Positions 1 through 11,625 of a stretch of DNA of 64,000 bases are shown here, in pieces. The stretch's first letter is position 1, and each line of letters begins with the position of its first letter. Source of the stretch: Adiantum capillus-veneris. Its lineage: Eukaryota > Streptophyta > Polypodiopsida > Polypodiales > Pteridaceae. The stretch lies in NCBI GenBank assembly GCA_014529385.2, contig CM043942.1, positions 106,256,141-106,320,140 of the forward strand, given 5' to 3'. Made by a program: the position numbers and the translations under genes. The notes under the pieces are model-generated. The model did no database searches. It saw only the letters and a program-made list of their open reading frames with translations, and was not told the DNA's origin.

Positions 1-459
1 GGAGAGAATCAAATCCTAGTGGGACACTAGGTGGCATGATTTCAAAGATACACTTATTTTAATGCATTATTGCAAGTATGATTACAAAACTTTGTCAAGG
101 AGCAATGTCATGCTTTCATATGGCATGAGGTGTCCTTTGGAATTAAATGAAAGTCTAGGCTAAGGAGACCGCATGAAGACTTTTGCTGCCATAAATGGAC
201 CTTATTTTGATGAATTTTTTACATAAGGTTCCAATCCGAATTGGAAAACGATTTTAAAATGAAAATCGTAGCTAATGAGCTGAAGTTTTTGCCCATATTT
301 TTACTTTTTTTATTTGGAGCCACGGTTGAGGAGATATGATCAAAATACTGGACCCCAGTCTGCCCACATCATGCAGGGGCAGCTCATTTCCAACTTTTCC
401 AATTCCTGTTCACACTTGCTCCTCTCTTCTTGTGTAAACCCTTGGGGGTTCCCTTCACC

Positions 460-467
460 TATAAAAG
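460..467 (+). promoter_or_regulatory. LTR TATA box
   Basis: TATAAAAG follows a C/T-rich stretch and precedes GGGGACC in the 5' LTR. The identical box occurs in the 3' LTR at 7703-7710. Its position inside the LTR fits the promoter for genomic RNA. Confidence 0.6.
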
Positions 468-803
468 GGGACCTCTTCTTCCTTGGAAGGAACGCAAGCA
501 TTCAAGCCATTGATGAGAGGAATTCTTGAGGGAGTGAGTAGTAATGCCTAATTGTACTTAGCCATTAACATAAGCCCAAGCCTACACTTTCTCCTAGAGG
601 GAGACTAGCCATTCTTGCAACAAGCTAACCTTGGAAGATCAACTCTAATCAAAGAAGGTCTTGCACTTGGTGTATCAATCAAAGTGGAATTATCCACTCT
701 TTTTCTCTCTCCCATCAATAATGGTGCCGAAGGGTTTCAAGTAAGATGTGTTCTACATTGATGTTTTCTTGATTTCTTGTTGTTTTCATTTTCATCTCTA
801 ATT

Positions 804-805
<2 letters not shown>

Positions 806-839
<34 letters not shown>
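806..839 (+). repeat. (TA)n microsatellite in LTR
   Basis: A run of about 16 TA units. The equivalent place in the 3' LTR (about 8050-8076) has fewer units, so the tract has changed length since insertion. Confidence 0.9.
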
Positions 840-843
<4 letters not shown>

Positions 844-1666
844 CTAATCTCATCTCCTTAACCAAACCTATCTCTCTCATTCTTAGTAATTCATCCTCTT
901 TAGGTTCTCTTGCTACAGGTACATCTCTCCCCGCAGTATCCTTATTGCCTACGGGCAAGAATAGGGCTTGGGAGGGAAACTTCTCATCTCTTCACTTCTC
1001 TCATATCTACATTTCTCACATACTATCCTAGATGAATAACCCACATGATGATCATTTCTATCGCTTTCACTCTGTACGATCTATTAGAATTAACGTATGG
1101 ATTAGCCGTAAAATACACTTTCAACAACGTATAGTGTTTCTCTTCGGCCCTGAAAGGCTCAATGAAATACTTCTATCACCGGATCCCATCATACTACCTC
1201 TCATAGACTATAATGTTTCTTTTGATGTAAGCGTAGTTATCTTGCTATGAACCAAGAGGATTTGTACACACAATTAATCCCAATCACTAGACAAAATATA
1301 TATATTATGGTAAGCACAAAACTACAATTCCAAAGAACAATTCGTAGCCTATTTGGTAAGCCAAGATTGAATGATATTAACTCATCCATTAACCCTTTCA
1401 TATTACCCATGATACGATATGACCATAGCCTTGATGTTTTCATCTTCGTATTGTTTTGACATTCTCTTTTGCGTTCTTTCTTTGTGTGTGTGAGTGCAAG
1501 AGAGAAAGAGTGAGTCTTCTTTGATTGCACTTCTTTCCAAACCCTATTCTTCATGGTATCTATGGTTTAACTCCTTCATATAGTTTTTGTTGAGTTCTCT
1601 CACAAACTCTCACAGCCATAAGCCCGGTGCTTTCCTGGCAAGACTGCAAATTTCTCGACATATTTT

Positions 1667-1684
1667 TGGTGAACCCGACGCGAA
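1667..1684 (+). other. Candidate primer-binding site of element A
   Basis: TGGTGAACCCGACGCGAA begins six bases after the LTR end. Starting with TGG just after the LTR is what a site pairing with a tRNA 3' CCA end should look like. I did not assign the tRNA. Confidence 0.6.
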
Positions 1685-1713
1685 TCTGCTAGGGTGAGAG
1701 TTTGTGGGTAACC

Positions 1714-1827
1714 ATGGGTGATCATGTTGAGCAACAGGGTATGCATTTTGACCCAGCAACAATGCAAATGTTTCAAGCATTTGCAATGTTCATGCAACAA
1801 CGACATGCTACTGAAGGGACCATGTAA
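1714..1827 (+). pseudogene. Gag N-terminal stub of element A
   Basis: An ATG at 1714 opens a 37-codon frame (starting MGDHVEQQGMHFDPATMQMF) that stops at TAA 1825-1827. It sits where gag should begin, just after the primer site. The next coding stretch (from about 1830, another frame) resembles the part that follows the zinc knuckle in related elements. The gag core and knuckle are therefore missing and this stub is what remains of the start. Confidence 0.5.
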
Positions 1828-1829
1828 GA

Positions 1830-2639
1830 AGGGATTGTGATGATTTTAGTGATGCTTTGTCAAAAGATGTTGTCTTTTTTAAGGATGATAAAATCCACTT
1901 AAGAGAGACAGGTCTACCCTTGAGAACTACCTTTGGGAAGGGGGGAATGCAAACCTTAGTTGAAGATATGGCAACCAAGCATGCCACCTCTTCAGTTGAG
2001 GCAGCTACTTATGGAGTAAAAATTGAACATTTTTGTGATGAAGAGGTGAGTGACCATCATGGTCAAATTTGGCCAAATGTCATGCAATTAGCTAAAAAGG
2101 GAAAGCTTACAAAAGAGATTCTACATGAAGTAGGTGATTGCATACGTTTAGAAACAAGATGGAATGATCCAGTGGACTCATTGTCAGTGCATGCCTACAT
2201 TACAAAATGCCAACAAAATGAGGCAATTGTAGAAGAGAAGCGCAGACGTGAGAATGCTGATGAAGGACCATCAAAAAGAGCTTCTAGAAGTGGGGGAAGA
2301 AGCGACTCAATGCCTTCTCAAACACCCTCAACACAAGGAGCATCTCCACCTGAAGTACTCATGGAGGAGTCTACAACAGGAAAGAAGAAAGAGCCAATGA
2401 AAGGTAAGACAAAAGGCCCAACTTATAAACTACAATCTGATATTGAGGTTGCTACAGATTTAAAGAAAGTCTTAGAGGAAAGGATCTTGAATAGCAAGAT
2501 TGAGTTTACTCTGGGAGAGGTTCTTGGCATTGCAAAGCGTGAATTCCATGAGGAGATCATTGACATCATCAAGAGAAAGAGGAAAACCCTTGCTGAAGTT
2601 TCTCGTCCACAGGTTGAAGAGGAAACCTCAAAGACATAA
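1830..2639 (+). pseudogene. Gag C-terminal region of element A
   Basis: This open frame of about 270 codons begins without an ATG (the first ATG-like start is near 1857) and ends at TAA 2637-2639. Its start (DCDDFSDALSK, then a VFF..D.KIHLR..G.PLRT.FGKGGM pattern) is like the segment after the CCHC knuckle in fungal-type Ty3 gag proteins. The C-terminal half is lysine/glutamate-rich and low in complexity. It is in the same frame as the protease that follows. No retrotrans_gag core or knuckle is visible. The function is inferred from position. Confidence 0.5.
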
Positions 2640-2642
2640 GGG

Positions 2643-3290
2643 ATGCAACTGCAAAATAAGGAGAATGATGGAGCTGTGGTAGGATGCTACCAATCTAGTG
2701 GGAGAGTGAAGCAAGTGTATTTCTCAAATGATGATGAAGAAGTTGAAGATATTCCTAGGAGTTACTATTCACGAAGTCATTGGGCAAGGGCTACTACAGA
2801 AACTTTGGTCAAGGTAGGTGATCTTGAAGAGCCATTTGTTTCCTTGATTGACCATGGTTCAGAAATAAACATAATGTCAAAGAGTCTCTACAACAAGTGC
2901 AAATGGCCGATGGACACAGATCATGGCTAGATGGTAAAAGTGACAAACAATTCATCCGGTGAATTGTATGCAGCATGTCCAGGTATGAAGGTAACAATAG
3001 GTGATGTAAAGATTGACCAAAACTTCTTTGTACAGGAGACATCTTCATATCATCTCATCCTTGGACAACCCTACATTGTGTGAGTTCGAATGGAAACAAA
3101 GGTAATGGACGATGGTTCAGCATATGCTAGAATACGTAGCAAAGATGGTAAACGAGCTGTCCAATTTCTCACAGTCTGTGTAAACCATGAAAGAAATCGT
3201 GACAACCTCAGAGAACATCCTCTACCAAAGGTAAGCAAAGAGTTTCATGATCATAGAGAAATGATGGGTTTTGGCCAAGTACCATTGTAA
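2643..3290 (+). pseudogene. Retropepsin (protease) of element A, broken
   Basis: The frame encodes an aspartic-protease core around LIDHGSEINIMS (active site D-H-G instead of D-T/S-G) followed by a LGQPYIV segment. Two in-frame stops break it: TAG 2928-2930 and TGA 3081-3083. Downstream is RMETKVMDDGSAYARIRS and then VCVNHERNRD. Motif order and wording are those of Ty3 elements with a DHG/DNG protease site, which I know mainly from basidiomycetes. It shares the frame of the preceding gag part; pol uses another frame from 3359. Confidence 0.7.
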
Positions 3291-3358
3291 AGCGGGATTG
3301 CAACGGTACAGAAAGAAAAAGGGTCTCGCTTGATCAAAAAATAGGTGAAACTTTCTCG

Positions 3359-6300
3359 ATGAGCTCCTTGGTAACAAGGAATGGATCAGTATGTTTTACA
3401 AAACTTGAAGATTTGAAGAGATATGAGAGGCAATATGTGCATAATGTACAAATAGGCATGAAAAAGAGTGGGTTGCTAAAGCCTACTGAAAATGTTTTGG
3501 GTTTGTGTGAACAAGTTTCTTTTGTAGATACTATGGGTGAGCTTGATGCTATAATGAGGTCTAGTTTGCATCTTGAAAATGAATTTGTGGAAGTTTGCTC
3601 TATGGAAATGTATCAAGTAATAGAAGCCTTTAAAGAAAGCCAAACAGTTGGCCCAGAAGTCCATGTTGAAACTAAATACAAGAGTGTAGCAAAGAAGGTG
3701 AAACCAGTAGCTTCACCCTTACCACCCAACAACAAGGAAAAGATTGAACAGGCTTCTTTACAACCAAGTTTGCGGAATCCTAAAAAGATCGGGCATACCT
3801 TCACAAAGGAGTCCTTTCAAGAGTTGCAGATTGGTTGCGAGGAGTTTCTAACACAGGAGGAGACAAAGTGCTTCAAAGAAATGCTTTCAAAGCATGGTAA
3901 GGCTTTTGCATTTGAGCCACATGAGATAGGATGTGTTGATCCTTATATTGTAGCTCCTATGGTAATTTTCACAATACCTCATGTGCCTTGGAATCTGCGG
4001 CCTATTCTGGTTCCAAAGGCTCATTTGCCAAAGTTAGTAGAGCTACTGAATGAGAAAATCAAAATGGGAATCTTGGAGCCTTCTTGTGCTCCATACTCAA
4101 ACAGGTGGTTCACAGTTCCAAAGAAGAATGGTTCTCTACGCTTCATCCAAGATATGCAACCAGTGAACAAGGTGACAATTAGAAATGTAGGAACAGGTCC
4201 AATTGTGGATGAATTTGCAGAGGCGTTTGCAGGGAGGGCAATCTACTCAATGGGGGATCTCTACTCAGGGTATGATCAATTTCAGCTTGCAATCGAAAGC
4301 AGAGACTTGACAACCATGAGGACACCTTTGGGTTTGGTAAGGATGTGTACCTTGCCACAGGGAGCAACCAACTCGGTTGCACATATGATGAATGGGATGA
4401 ATAAGGTCTTACGTGACTTTATTCCTCAAATCACAATGCCTTTCATTGATGATTTGCCTATCAAAGGATGTGAAGAAAGTGACAAAGATGAAGCTTTGGA
4501 TCTCAAGGGATGTCGCAGGTTTGTGGCAAATCACATAAATGATTGTGAAAAAGTTTTGTCTAGGTTGGAAGAAGTGAATCTTACATTGTCAGGGAAAAAG
4601 TCTATGTTTGGTGTCAAAGAAGTGCTCATTGTGGGGCACATGTGCGGGCCATATGGTAGGAAACCTTGTCCATCAAAGGTAGATGCCATCCAAAGAATGA
4701 AAGAAACATGCACTAGCATCACTGAGGTTAGAAGGTTTCTGGGAGCATGTGTCTTCTATGTTATTTGGATTCCACATTATGCAAATGTAGCCGATCCTCT
4801 TTATCAGCTGCTTAGAAAGAATCAAAAGTTTAAATGGACAGAAGCACATGTAAAATCCATGAAAAAGCTAAAGGAGTTACTCTAGTCAGCAACGACTTTG
4901 AGAAAGGTAGACTATGAGTGTCAAAGGCCAGTGATTGTGACAGTAGATACCAGTCCTATAGGGATTGGATGGGCAATAAGGCAAGATGACAAAGAAGGAC
5001 ACAGGTATGTGGTAAGATTTGGAGCAAAGGTACTAAGTGCTCGCCAAAGAAACTATCCACAGATAAAGAGAGAGTTATGGGGTATGGTTACAGCCTTGAA
5101 AAGTGGAAAAGAGTACCTAATTGGTCCATGTGTGGTTGTAGAAACAGATTGTCTACCACTTCTTGGGATGATTACAAGCTGCTCAACACCAGACATTGCT
5201 ATGTTGCGGTGGATTGCCTACATTAAGTCCTTAAATTCCGAGTTTAAGCACATTGCAGGTAAAGACAATACAGTGACAGATATGCTATCAAGGGCAAGGT
5301 ATGAAGATGAGTCACAAATGATTGATGAGGGAGATGATGTAGGCACAAAATTCTATTCTATCTCTCATGTTAAAGGTAACAATGTCTGCATGACTAATTC
5401 ACTTAAATTGTTCTTGAAAGATCTTTATGAAGGTGATTGGCTTCTTATTGGAAGCTACTTGAGTACTCTAACAAAACAGGATGATTGGTCTGAACAAGAA
5501 TTCAAGAGGATATGCAGGAAATCATATGGGTACTTTTTAAGGGATGGTTACTTGTGGAAGCATCCTAAACAAAAGGGTGCTACACCACAACGAGTTATAT
5601 GTAAAAAAGAGACTCAAGTAAAGCTCATGCAAGAGTTTCATGAGAGTCTATGGGCTGGACACAGGGGTGTGTGGGCAACCTTCTCCAAGTTGAAAGAAAA
5701 ATACTGGTGGAAGGGTATGTATAAAGATGTATCTCAGTTTGTAGAGTCATGTGTAACTTGTCAAATGTATTCAAATGTTCGACATCGTGATGGATTGCAC
5801 CCTACATATCCACTAGCCATGCACTATAAATGGGTTGTGGATCTAGTCACGATGCCTTTAGGACTCTGGCAGATGAGATACTTGGTTCTTGCACGAGAGG
5901 ACCTAACTAACCAGGTTGAAGGAAGAGCATTAAGAGCTAAGACCACAGAAGCTGTGTGCAAATTCCTTCTTGATGAGGTGATTTGCCGTTATGGTTGTGT
6001 GGGAAAAATCACTGCAGATCGAGGTGATCTGGATGCCGAAGAAGCAAGGGCGTTCTTTTCTAGATTAGGGATCAAGCTTTCTCTTACTATAGCTTACAAC
6101 CCTGAAGGCAATGAAAAGAGTGAAAGAGGGCATCCTCCTATCATCAAAGCTTTGGCCAAGGCTTGCGAAGGAAGAGTTGGTGAGTGGCCAAAATTGTTAC
6201 CATATGCTTTATGGGCTGATCGTACAACACATAGCTCAGTAACTGGCTACATGCCTGCGGAGCTAATGCATGGTCAAAAGCCAGTGATACCGATTGAGGA

Positions 6301-6817
6301 TACAATTCCCACATGGAATGTACTACCTTGGCAAGAGGGGCTTAGTAGGGAAGATCTCCTTGCACTGCGTATAAGGCAGCTAGAGAGAAGACCTGGAGAC
6401 ATTGAAGCTGCAAAAGAACGACTCAAAAATGCAAGGTTGAAAAACAAGGACTATTTTGATAAGCGACATCGACTCAAGAGCAAAGCAATTGACAAAGGTG
6501 ACTGGGTTTTAGTGTATGATAGTAGCCTTGATAACCAGCACACAGTCATGCGTAAGTTCTCAAAAAGATGGTTTGGACTGTATGTTGTAAAGCATGTGCA
6601 TGAAAATGCTACTTACAGCTTGTCTGAACTAGATGGTATAGAAGTAAAGATTCCCATTGCAGGAAAAAGGATTAAAATGTTTAAGAGAAGAGGAGACAAT
6701 GATCTAGAAGATATGGATGAGGAAGCAGAGAAAAACACAGGTGAAGATCAAAGTGAACATGAAGCTCTGGAATCATCCAGTGAAGAAGAAGACAAGGAAG
6801 ATGTACAAGAGGTCTAA
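3359..6817 (+). pseudogene. Pol of element A: RT, RNase H, integrase, one in-frame stop
   Basis: A single frame runs from ATG 3359 to 6817, interrupted only by TAG at 4883-4885, in the RT-RNase H connection. Reverse transcriptase shows VPKKNGSLRFIQDMQPVNK and the catalytic FIDD (about residue 361). RNase H begins near 4930 (TVDTSPIGIGWA, ETDCLPLLG). The integrase has the HHCC finger (H..H about 5641-5670, C..C about 5750-5762), a D,D,E set (VVDLVT, ADRG, GNEKSERG) and a basic C terminus with a late acidic tail. VDEFAEAFAGRAIY and YDQFQLAIESRDLTTMRTPLG-type wording resembles fungal Ty3 pol more than the usual plant lineages. The family resemblance is from memory. Confidence 0.88.
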
Positions 6818-6863
6818 TCTTACAAAGAGACAATGTGGCACATACCGGAGGATGTGCAGGTTT

Positions 6864-6875
6864 AGAGGGGGTGGA
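6864..6875 (+). other. Polypurine tract of element A
   Basis: The near-pure purine run AGAGGGGGTGGA lies directly before the TGTCG start of the 3' LTR, the expected plus-strand primer. Confidence 0.75.
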
Positions 6876-8048
6876 TGTCGTGCTGTGACACGTACATAGT
6901 GGGAACGCATGCTACAAGATCTATCTTGTATTTTTTTTAGATACATAATTATATTTCCTATAGTGTACATATGCATATTTAAGTATAATAATAAGCCTTC
7001 TATCTCATCCTATTATTTTTCTCAAGGGTAACATATCCTTACTTTACCATGAGAAAATACTATGGGAAAAGCATCAATAGCTCCGCCTCTTTAACTTGGG
7101 GCAAAAATCATTGATTCTTTATTTCTACTATTTCATTATCATCTCACACCCTAGCTAGATCCTATATCTAGGGTAAACTCCAATATATATATATTCTATG
7201 TATTTTTTATACTTTTCTTATATTTCTTTTTAAATAGCTACTAGGAGAGAATCAAATCCTAGTGGGACACTAGGTGGCATGATTTCAAAGATACACTTAT
7301 TTTAATGCATTATTGCAAGCATGATTACAAAACTTTGTCAAGGAGCAATGTCATGCTTTCATATGGCATGAGGTGTCCTTTGGAATTAAATGAAAGTCTA
7401 GGCTAAGGAAACCGCATGAAGACTTTTGCTGCCATAAATGGACCCTATTTTGATGAATTTTTTACACAAGGTTCCAATCCGAATTGGAAAACAATTTTAA
7501 AATGAAAATCGTAGCTAATGAGCTGAAGTTTTTGCCCATATTTTTACTTTTTTTATTTGGAGCCACGGTTGAGGAGATATGATCAAAATACTGGACCCCA
7601 GTCTGCCCACATCATGCAGGGGCAGCTCATTTCCAACTTTTCCAATTCCTGTTCACACTGGCTCCTCTCTTCTTGTGTAAACCCTTGGGGGTTCCCTTCA
7701 CCTATAAAAGGGGACCTCTTCTTCCTTGGAAGGAATGCAAGCATTCAAGCCATTGATGAGAGGAATTCTTGAGGGAGTGAGTAGTAATGCCTAATTGTAC
7801 TTAGCCATTAACGTAAGCCCAAGCCTACACTTTCTCCTAGAGGGAGACTAGCCATTGTTGCAACAAGCTAACCTTGGAAGATCAACTCTAATCAAAGAAG
7901 GTCTTGCACTTGGTGTATCAATCAAAGTGGAATTATCCACTCTTCTTCTCTCTCCCATCAATAATGGTGCCGAAGGGTTTCAAGTAAGATGTGTTCTACA
8001 TTGATGTTTTCTTGATTTCTTGTTGTTTTCATTTTCATCTCTAATTCA

Positions 8049-8080
<32 letters not shown>

Positions 8081-8897
8081 CTGATCTCATCTCCTTAACC
8101 AAACCTATCTCTCTCATTCTTAGTAATTCATCCTCTCTATGTTCTCTTGCTACAGGTACATCTCTCCCCGCAGTATCCTTATTGCCTACGGGCAAGAATA
8201 GGGCTTGGGAGGGAAACTTCTCATCTCTTCACTTCTCTCATATCTACATTTCTCACATACTATCCTAGATGAATAACCCACATGATGATCATTTCTATCG
8301 CTTTCACTCTGTACGATCTATTAGATTTAACGTATGGATTAGCCGTAAAATACACTTTCAACAACGTATAGTGTTTCTCTTCGGCCCTGAAAGGCTCAAT
8401 GAAATACTTCTATCACCGGATCCCATCATACTACCTCTCATAGACTATAATTTTTCTTTTGATGTAAGCATAGTTATCTTGCTATGAACCAAGAGGATTT
8501 GTATACACAATTAATCCCAATCACTAGACAAAATATATATATTATGGTAAGCACAAAACTACAATTCCAAAGAACAATTCGTAGCCTATTTGGTCAGCCA
8601 AGATTGAATGATATTAACTCATCCATTAACCCTTTCATATTACCCATGATACGATATGACCATAGCCTTGATGTTTTCATCTTCGTATCGTTTTGACATT
8701 CTCTTTTGCGTTCTTTCTTTGTGTGTGTGAGTGCAAGAGAGAAAGAGTGAGTCTTCTTTGATTGCACTTCTTTCCAAACCCTATTCTTCATGGTATCTAT
8801 GGTTTAACTCCTTCATATAGTTTTTGTTGAGTTCTCTCACAAACTCTCACAGCCATAAGCCCGGTGCTTTCCTGGCAAGACCGCAAATTTCTCGACA
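6876..8897 (+). repeat. 3' LTR of element A (complete, 2,022 bp)
   Basis: It begins TGTCG after the purine tract and ends CGACA, a perfect 5-bp inverted repeat that fixes both borders. It matches 1-1660 from 7244 onward. A TATA box lies at 7703-7710. Confidence 0.93.
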
Positions 8898-9219
8898 ACG
8901 GGTTGCAAGATGGAGCCCAAGTTACATGGAGGCACCCATGGAATTTGGTAGAAGGGTCAACCTCAAGTTTGAGCATAGATGTTCATTTAAGTGTTAGAAA
9001 TCTACAACAAGCAAGAGAAAAAACCCAAGCTATTCTGAAGTAGCCTTGAATTTGGAAGGAGACTCAAATTGAAGTTTGAGCTACATTATACATTTAAAGA
9101 GTTGTAAGGTGGAACCAAAGTAAATGATGAGATTTACATCAAACCTAAGTTTTCTTGAATGATTTATCTAAAGAGTCAGAGCTTACAAGAAGGTGAGGCT
9201 TCAAAGTAGTTGCATGAGT

Positions 9220-9241
9220 GGCTCAAACTTAAGTTCGAGCC
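9220..9241. repeat. 22-bp palindrome copy 1
   Basis: GGCTCAAACTT followed by AAGTTCGAGCC: two 11-base halves, reverse complements except for one base. A related partial copy (ACTCAAATT, GAAGTTTGAG) lies at about 9062-9081. Confidence 0.8.
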
Positions 9242-9911
9242 TAGTTAGTCATGTAGTTTTGTTTGAGGATAGAACATTACTTTGAGTATTAGCCATGGAG
9301 AGTATGCTATGACAATTGAGCCTTGATGGTGTCTTATCTGTTTATGTGTAAATCGAGTCTTGGTGATTGTAGTCCTGGTGTTTTACGTATTGTAGCAGGA
9401 CAATTTTACATGCATATAGGTGCCAAGAAGTTGGTTAAGCAAGAGGATTGGTGGAGGTGAGTCCCTCTCTCATTGATCCTAAGAGGTTTTAGCCAAGGGA
9501 AGTCAAAATTATGTTCAACTTGTGAGTATTTTTTTCCAAAAATTTGAAAAAAACTAGTTCTAGACACCCTTAACTTCGTCAAATTTTTTGACCCCTGAAA
9601 CGTCGTTTTTTTGAAAACTATTTATAAAACCTATTGTGTAACAACAGGTTTTTTGAACAAGGTTTGTTTACAAAACATAGAGCCGCTCTCAAGCTACGTG
9701 CTCATAAAAAAAGTTTTGCAATCGGACTCCGTATGTGAAAGTTATGCCGATTTTCGTAAAAACTATTTTTTAAAACTTTTTTTAACCATTAAGAAAACCC
9801 ATTAGTTTTGGTCCACACATGTGCGTTTGCTAATTTAACCTTGGTAGTAATGGTGGGAAAATCTATTAAAGCCTTTTTAATGCTTTTGAATTCTTCTATA
9901 TTATAATAGGT

Positions 9912-10262
9912 TTGGGTTTTTCTACAGATGGTGACGAATTCGATGATGGCTTGACAAGTGAGGTTTTTTACTCCTGCATCTCCTGCCCTTTGCACATCTG
10001 CTTGTGGCCTTGCAAGGCTCTTTCTCACACATCTACAGTAATTCTCTCTCTCTCTCTCTCTCTCTCTTCTACATTAAAATAGGGTTTGGATTTTCCTGTA
10101 GACTGTGACAAAACCGAAAACAACGTGACAGGTAAGGGTTCTTTACTCTCGCATCTCTGTCTCTCTCTATGTATCTATTGGCAATCCCAAAAATCTCTTT
10201 CTCACACGTCTACATTAACTCTCTCTCTCTCTCTGTCTTTCTCTTTTTGATTGCAGGTATAT
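9912..10262 (+). repeat. Imperfect tandem duplication (~170 bp)
   Basis: Two successive stretches share the order TTTGG(G/A)TTTT, CTGTAGA or CTACAGATGGTGAC, TGACA(A/G)GT, TTTACTC, GCATCTC, CTTTCTCACAC(A/G)TCTAC and a (TC)n tract. They are diverged but colinear. Confidence 0.55.
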
Positions 10263-10869
10263 ATCAGTTATAGCAATGGTTTCTAGATTTGAATTTTGAA
10301 TTTCAAATTTGAAAGGCTTATCCAGGTGCCTATCTCTCTCTCTCTCTTGTGTGTGTGTGAGAGAGAGATACCTTCTTCTAATCTTTTTATGTAATTATTC
10401 TCAGCTCCTCTTAATCACTCCCTAATCTCTTCTAATCTCTCTGTGTAATCTCCCTTGCCACCTCTTAATCACTCCCTCCCTTCCTCTTAATCTCTCATAG
10501 ACCTGCACTAATCAAAAGTTCATTCTACTAACCATTGTAACTTGTCTTCTGAGATTACATTCCTAGGTCATAAACTTCTACTCTCCTCTAGAATAATGTT
10601 TGAGATATTGTTCTCAGATACTAACATTTTCCTCTCCTCTAATCTATTTTGCTTTGTCAATTCTGAATTCATTTCAAAAGTCACTCTTCAATCTCATTAT
10701 ATTAGTTTCTAATCTCCATTTAAACCTCTTCATTAATGACTACATACACTCATAATTATTTGCTATCGTCTCCTTGATACACCTTTTAAACTCTTTCACT
10801 AAGTTAATCAAACTACGTCTACGTGTAAAATCAAGCTCTTAAAATTGAAAGTAAGTGACTAATTGTCTA

Positions 10870-10900
10870 ATTAGAGTACTTAATCAATAAGTACTCTAAT
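10870..10900. repeat. Perfect 12-bp stem inverted repeat
   Basis: ATTAGAGTACTT and its exact reverse complement flank a 7-base loop. It lies in A/T-rich non-coding DNA. No function is evident. Confidence 0.7.
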
Positions 10901-11239
10901 TAATTTCTTTCAATAGATCTAAATAAGTACTTAAGCAATAACCACTTAAAGAAAAAGAGAGATAACAACACTTACTTGGTTGGGTACTGAGTGTGCCATT
11001 GCCACTTGACATAGATTCTTTGCTTATGATAATTAGCTTGTTTTTGGTGCCTTGTTTCCTTGTTGAGAAACTAGAACAATGAACTGATGAAGCTTAAACC
11101 TCACCTTCTAATGCTATCGAAGCACTAGAATATGCCGCTCTAGTCTAGCCTCATGAGCTTATTGTGGATCTTTTAGCATGATAGCGTTGCCTCATGCAAG
11201 TGCTTCAGACTTAACCAAGGCCAGAGAATAATAACTCTA

Positions 11240-11261
11240 GGATCAAACTTAAGTTTGAGCC
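11240..11261. repeat. 22-bp palindrome copy 2
   Basis: GGATCAAACTT followed by AAGTTTGAGCC, one mismatch from a perfect palindrome. Confidence 0.8.
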
Positions 11262-11314
11262 TCAACTACGTGTGCTAGTGTAGCATGAGGGTTCAAAGCT
11301 AGCCTCATCAACGA

Positions 11315-11336
11315 GGCTCAAACTTAAGTTTGAGCC
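11315..11336. repeat. 22-bp palindrome copy 3 (perfect)
   Basis: GGCTCAAACTT followed by its exact reverse complement. A further decayed copy lies at about 11,429-11,449. Confidence 0.85.
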
Positions 11337-11625
11337 ATTCATGTATATGCTAGTCTAGTGCTATTGCGCAATGCTACCAGCATGACATCATTGAGGCTAC
11401 TACCAAGGGCATAGAACAACACATTTATGATTGAACTTAAGGTTGAGCCTTAACTTTCTATGCTAGTATAGCAAAGCACTACTATACAAGCCTATCCTCC
11501 AGAAAACCTTCTATCTACCAATGGCAAGAACCTTGCTTGCATATGCTAGTGTAGCCATACTATGAAAGGGCACAGCCTCATGACATCCTTGTGGTTATCA
11601 AGGACATGAATAAATATCTTTAGGC

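Larger units (their letters stand above)
1..1660 (+). repeat. 5' LTR of element A (partial)
   Basis: This matches the 3' LTR at 7244-8897 and ends ...CGACA at 1660, mirroring the TGTCG that opens the 3' LTR. Its first 368 bp or so lie outside the window. It carries a TATA box (460-467), a (TA)n tract and pyrimidine-rich stretches. Short ORFs inside it are conserved between the two LTR copies only because the DNA is a repeat; no coding role is seen. Confidence 0.93.
1..8897 (+). mobile_element. Ty3 LTR retrotransposon A (5' end cut by window)
   Basis: The sequence at 1-1660 recurs at 7244-8897 as a long direct repeat, enclosing a primer-binding site, gag/protease remnants, a Ty3-order pol (reverse transcriptase, RNase H, integrase) and a purine tract. 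This is a complete LTR retrotransposon layout apart from about 370 bp of 5' LTR lying before the window. The two LTR copies differ by about 20 substitutions plus a (TA)n length change over 1.65 kb, so the insertion is fairly recent. The coding region is nevertheless broken by several stops and lacks the gag core, so this copy is not autonomous. Five bases after the 3' LTR (8898-8902) should be the target duplication, but the other copy lies outside the window. Confidence 0.93.
8898..11616. other. Non-coding flank with palindromes and (TC)n tracts
   Basis: No gene is recognised. It holds repeated copies of a 22-bp palindrome (listed separately), (TC)n tracts near 10,042-10,068, 10,219 and 10,335, and an imperfect duplication at 9.9-10.26 kb. 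At 9.54-9.79 kb is an A/T-rich stretch of the style common in plant LTR U3 regions. ORFs here are short and show no known motif. Confidence 0.6.

Noticed and set aside
777-1459. Short ORFs in the LTRs of element A (for example starting MNNPHDDHFYRF), conserved in both LTR copies
   Set aside because: Conservation comes from the LTR repeat itself; substitutions between copies show no coding pattern and no known motif is seen.
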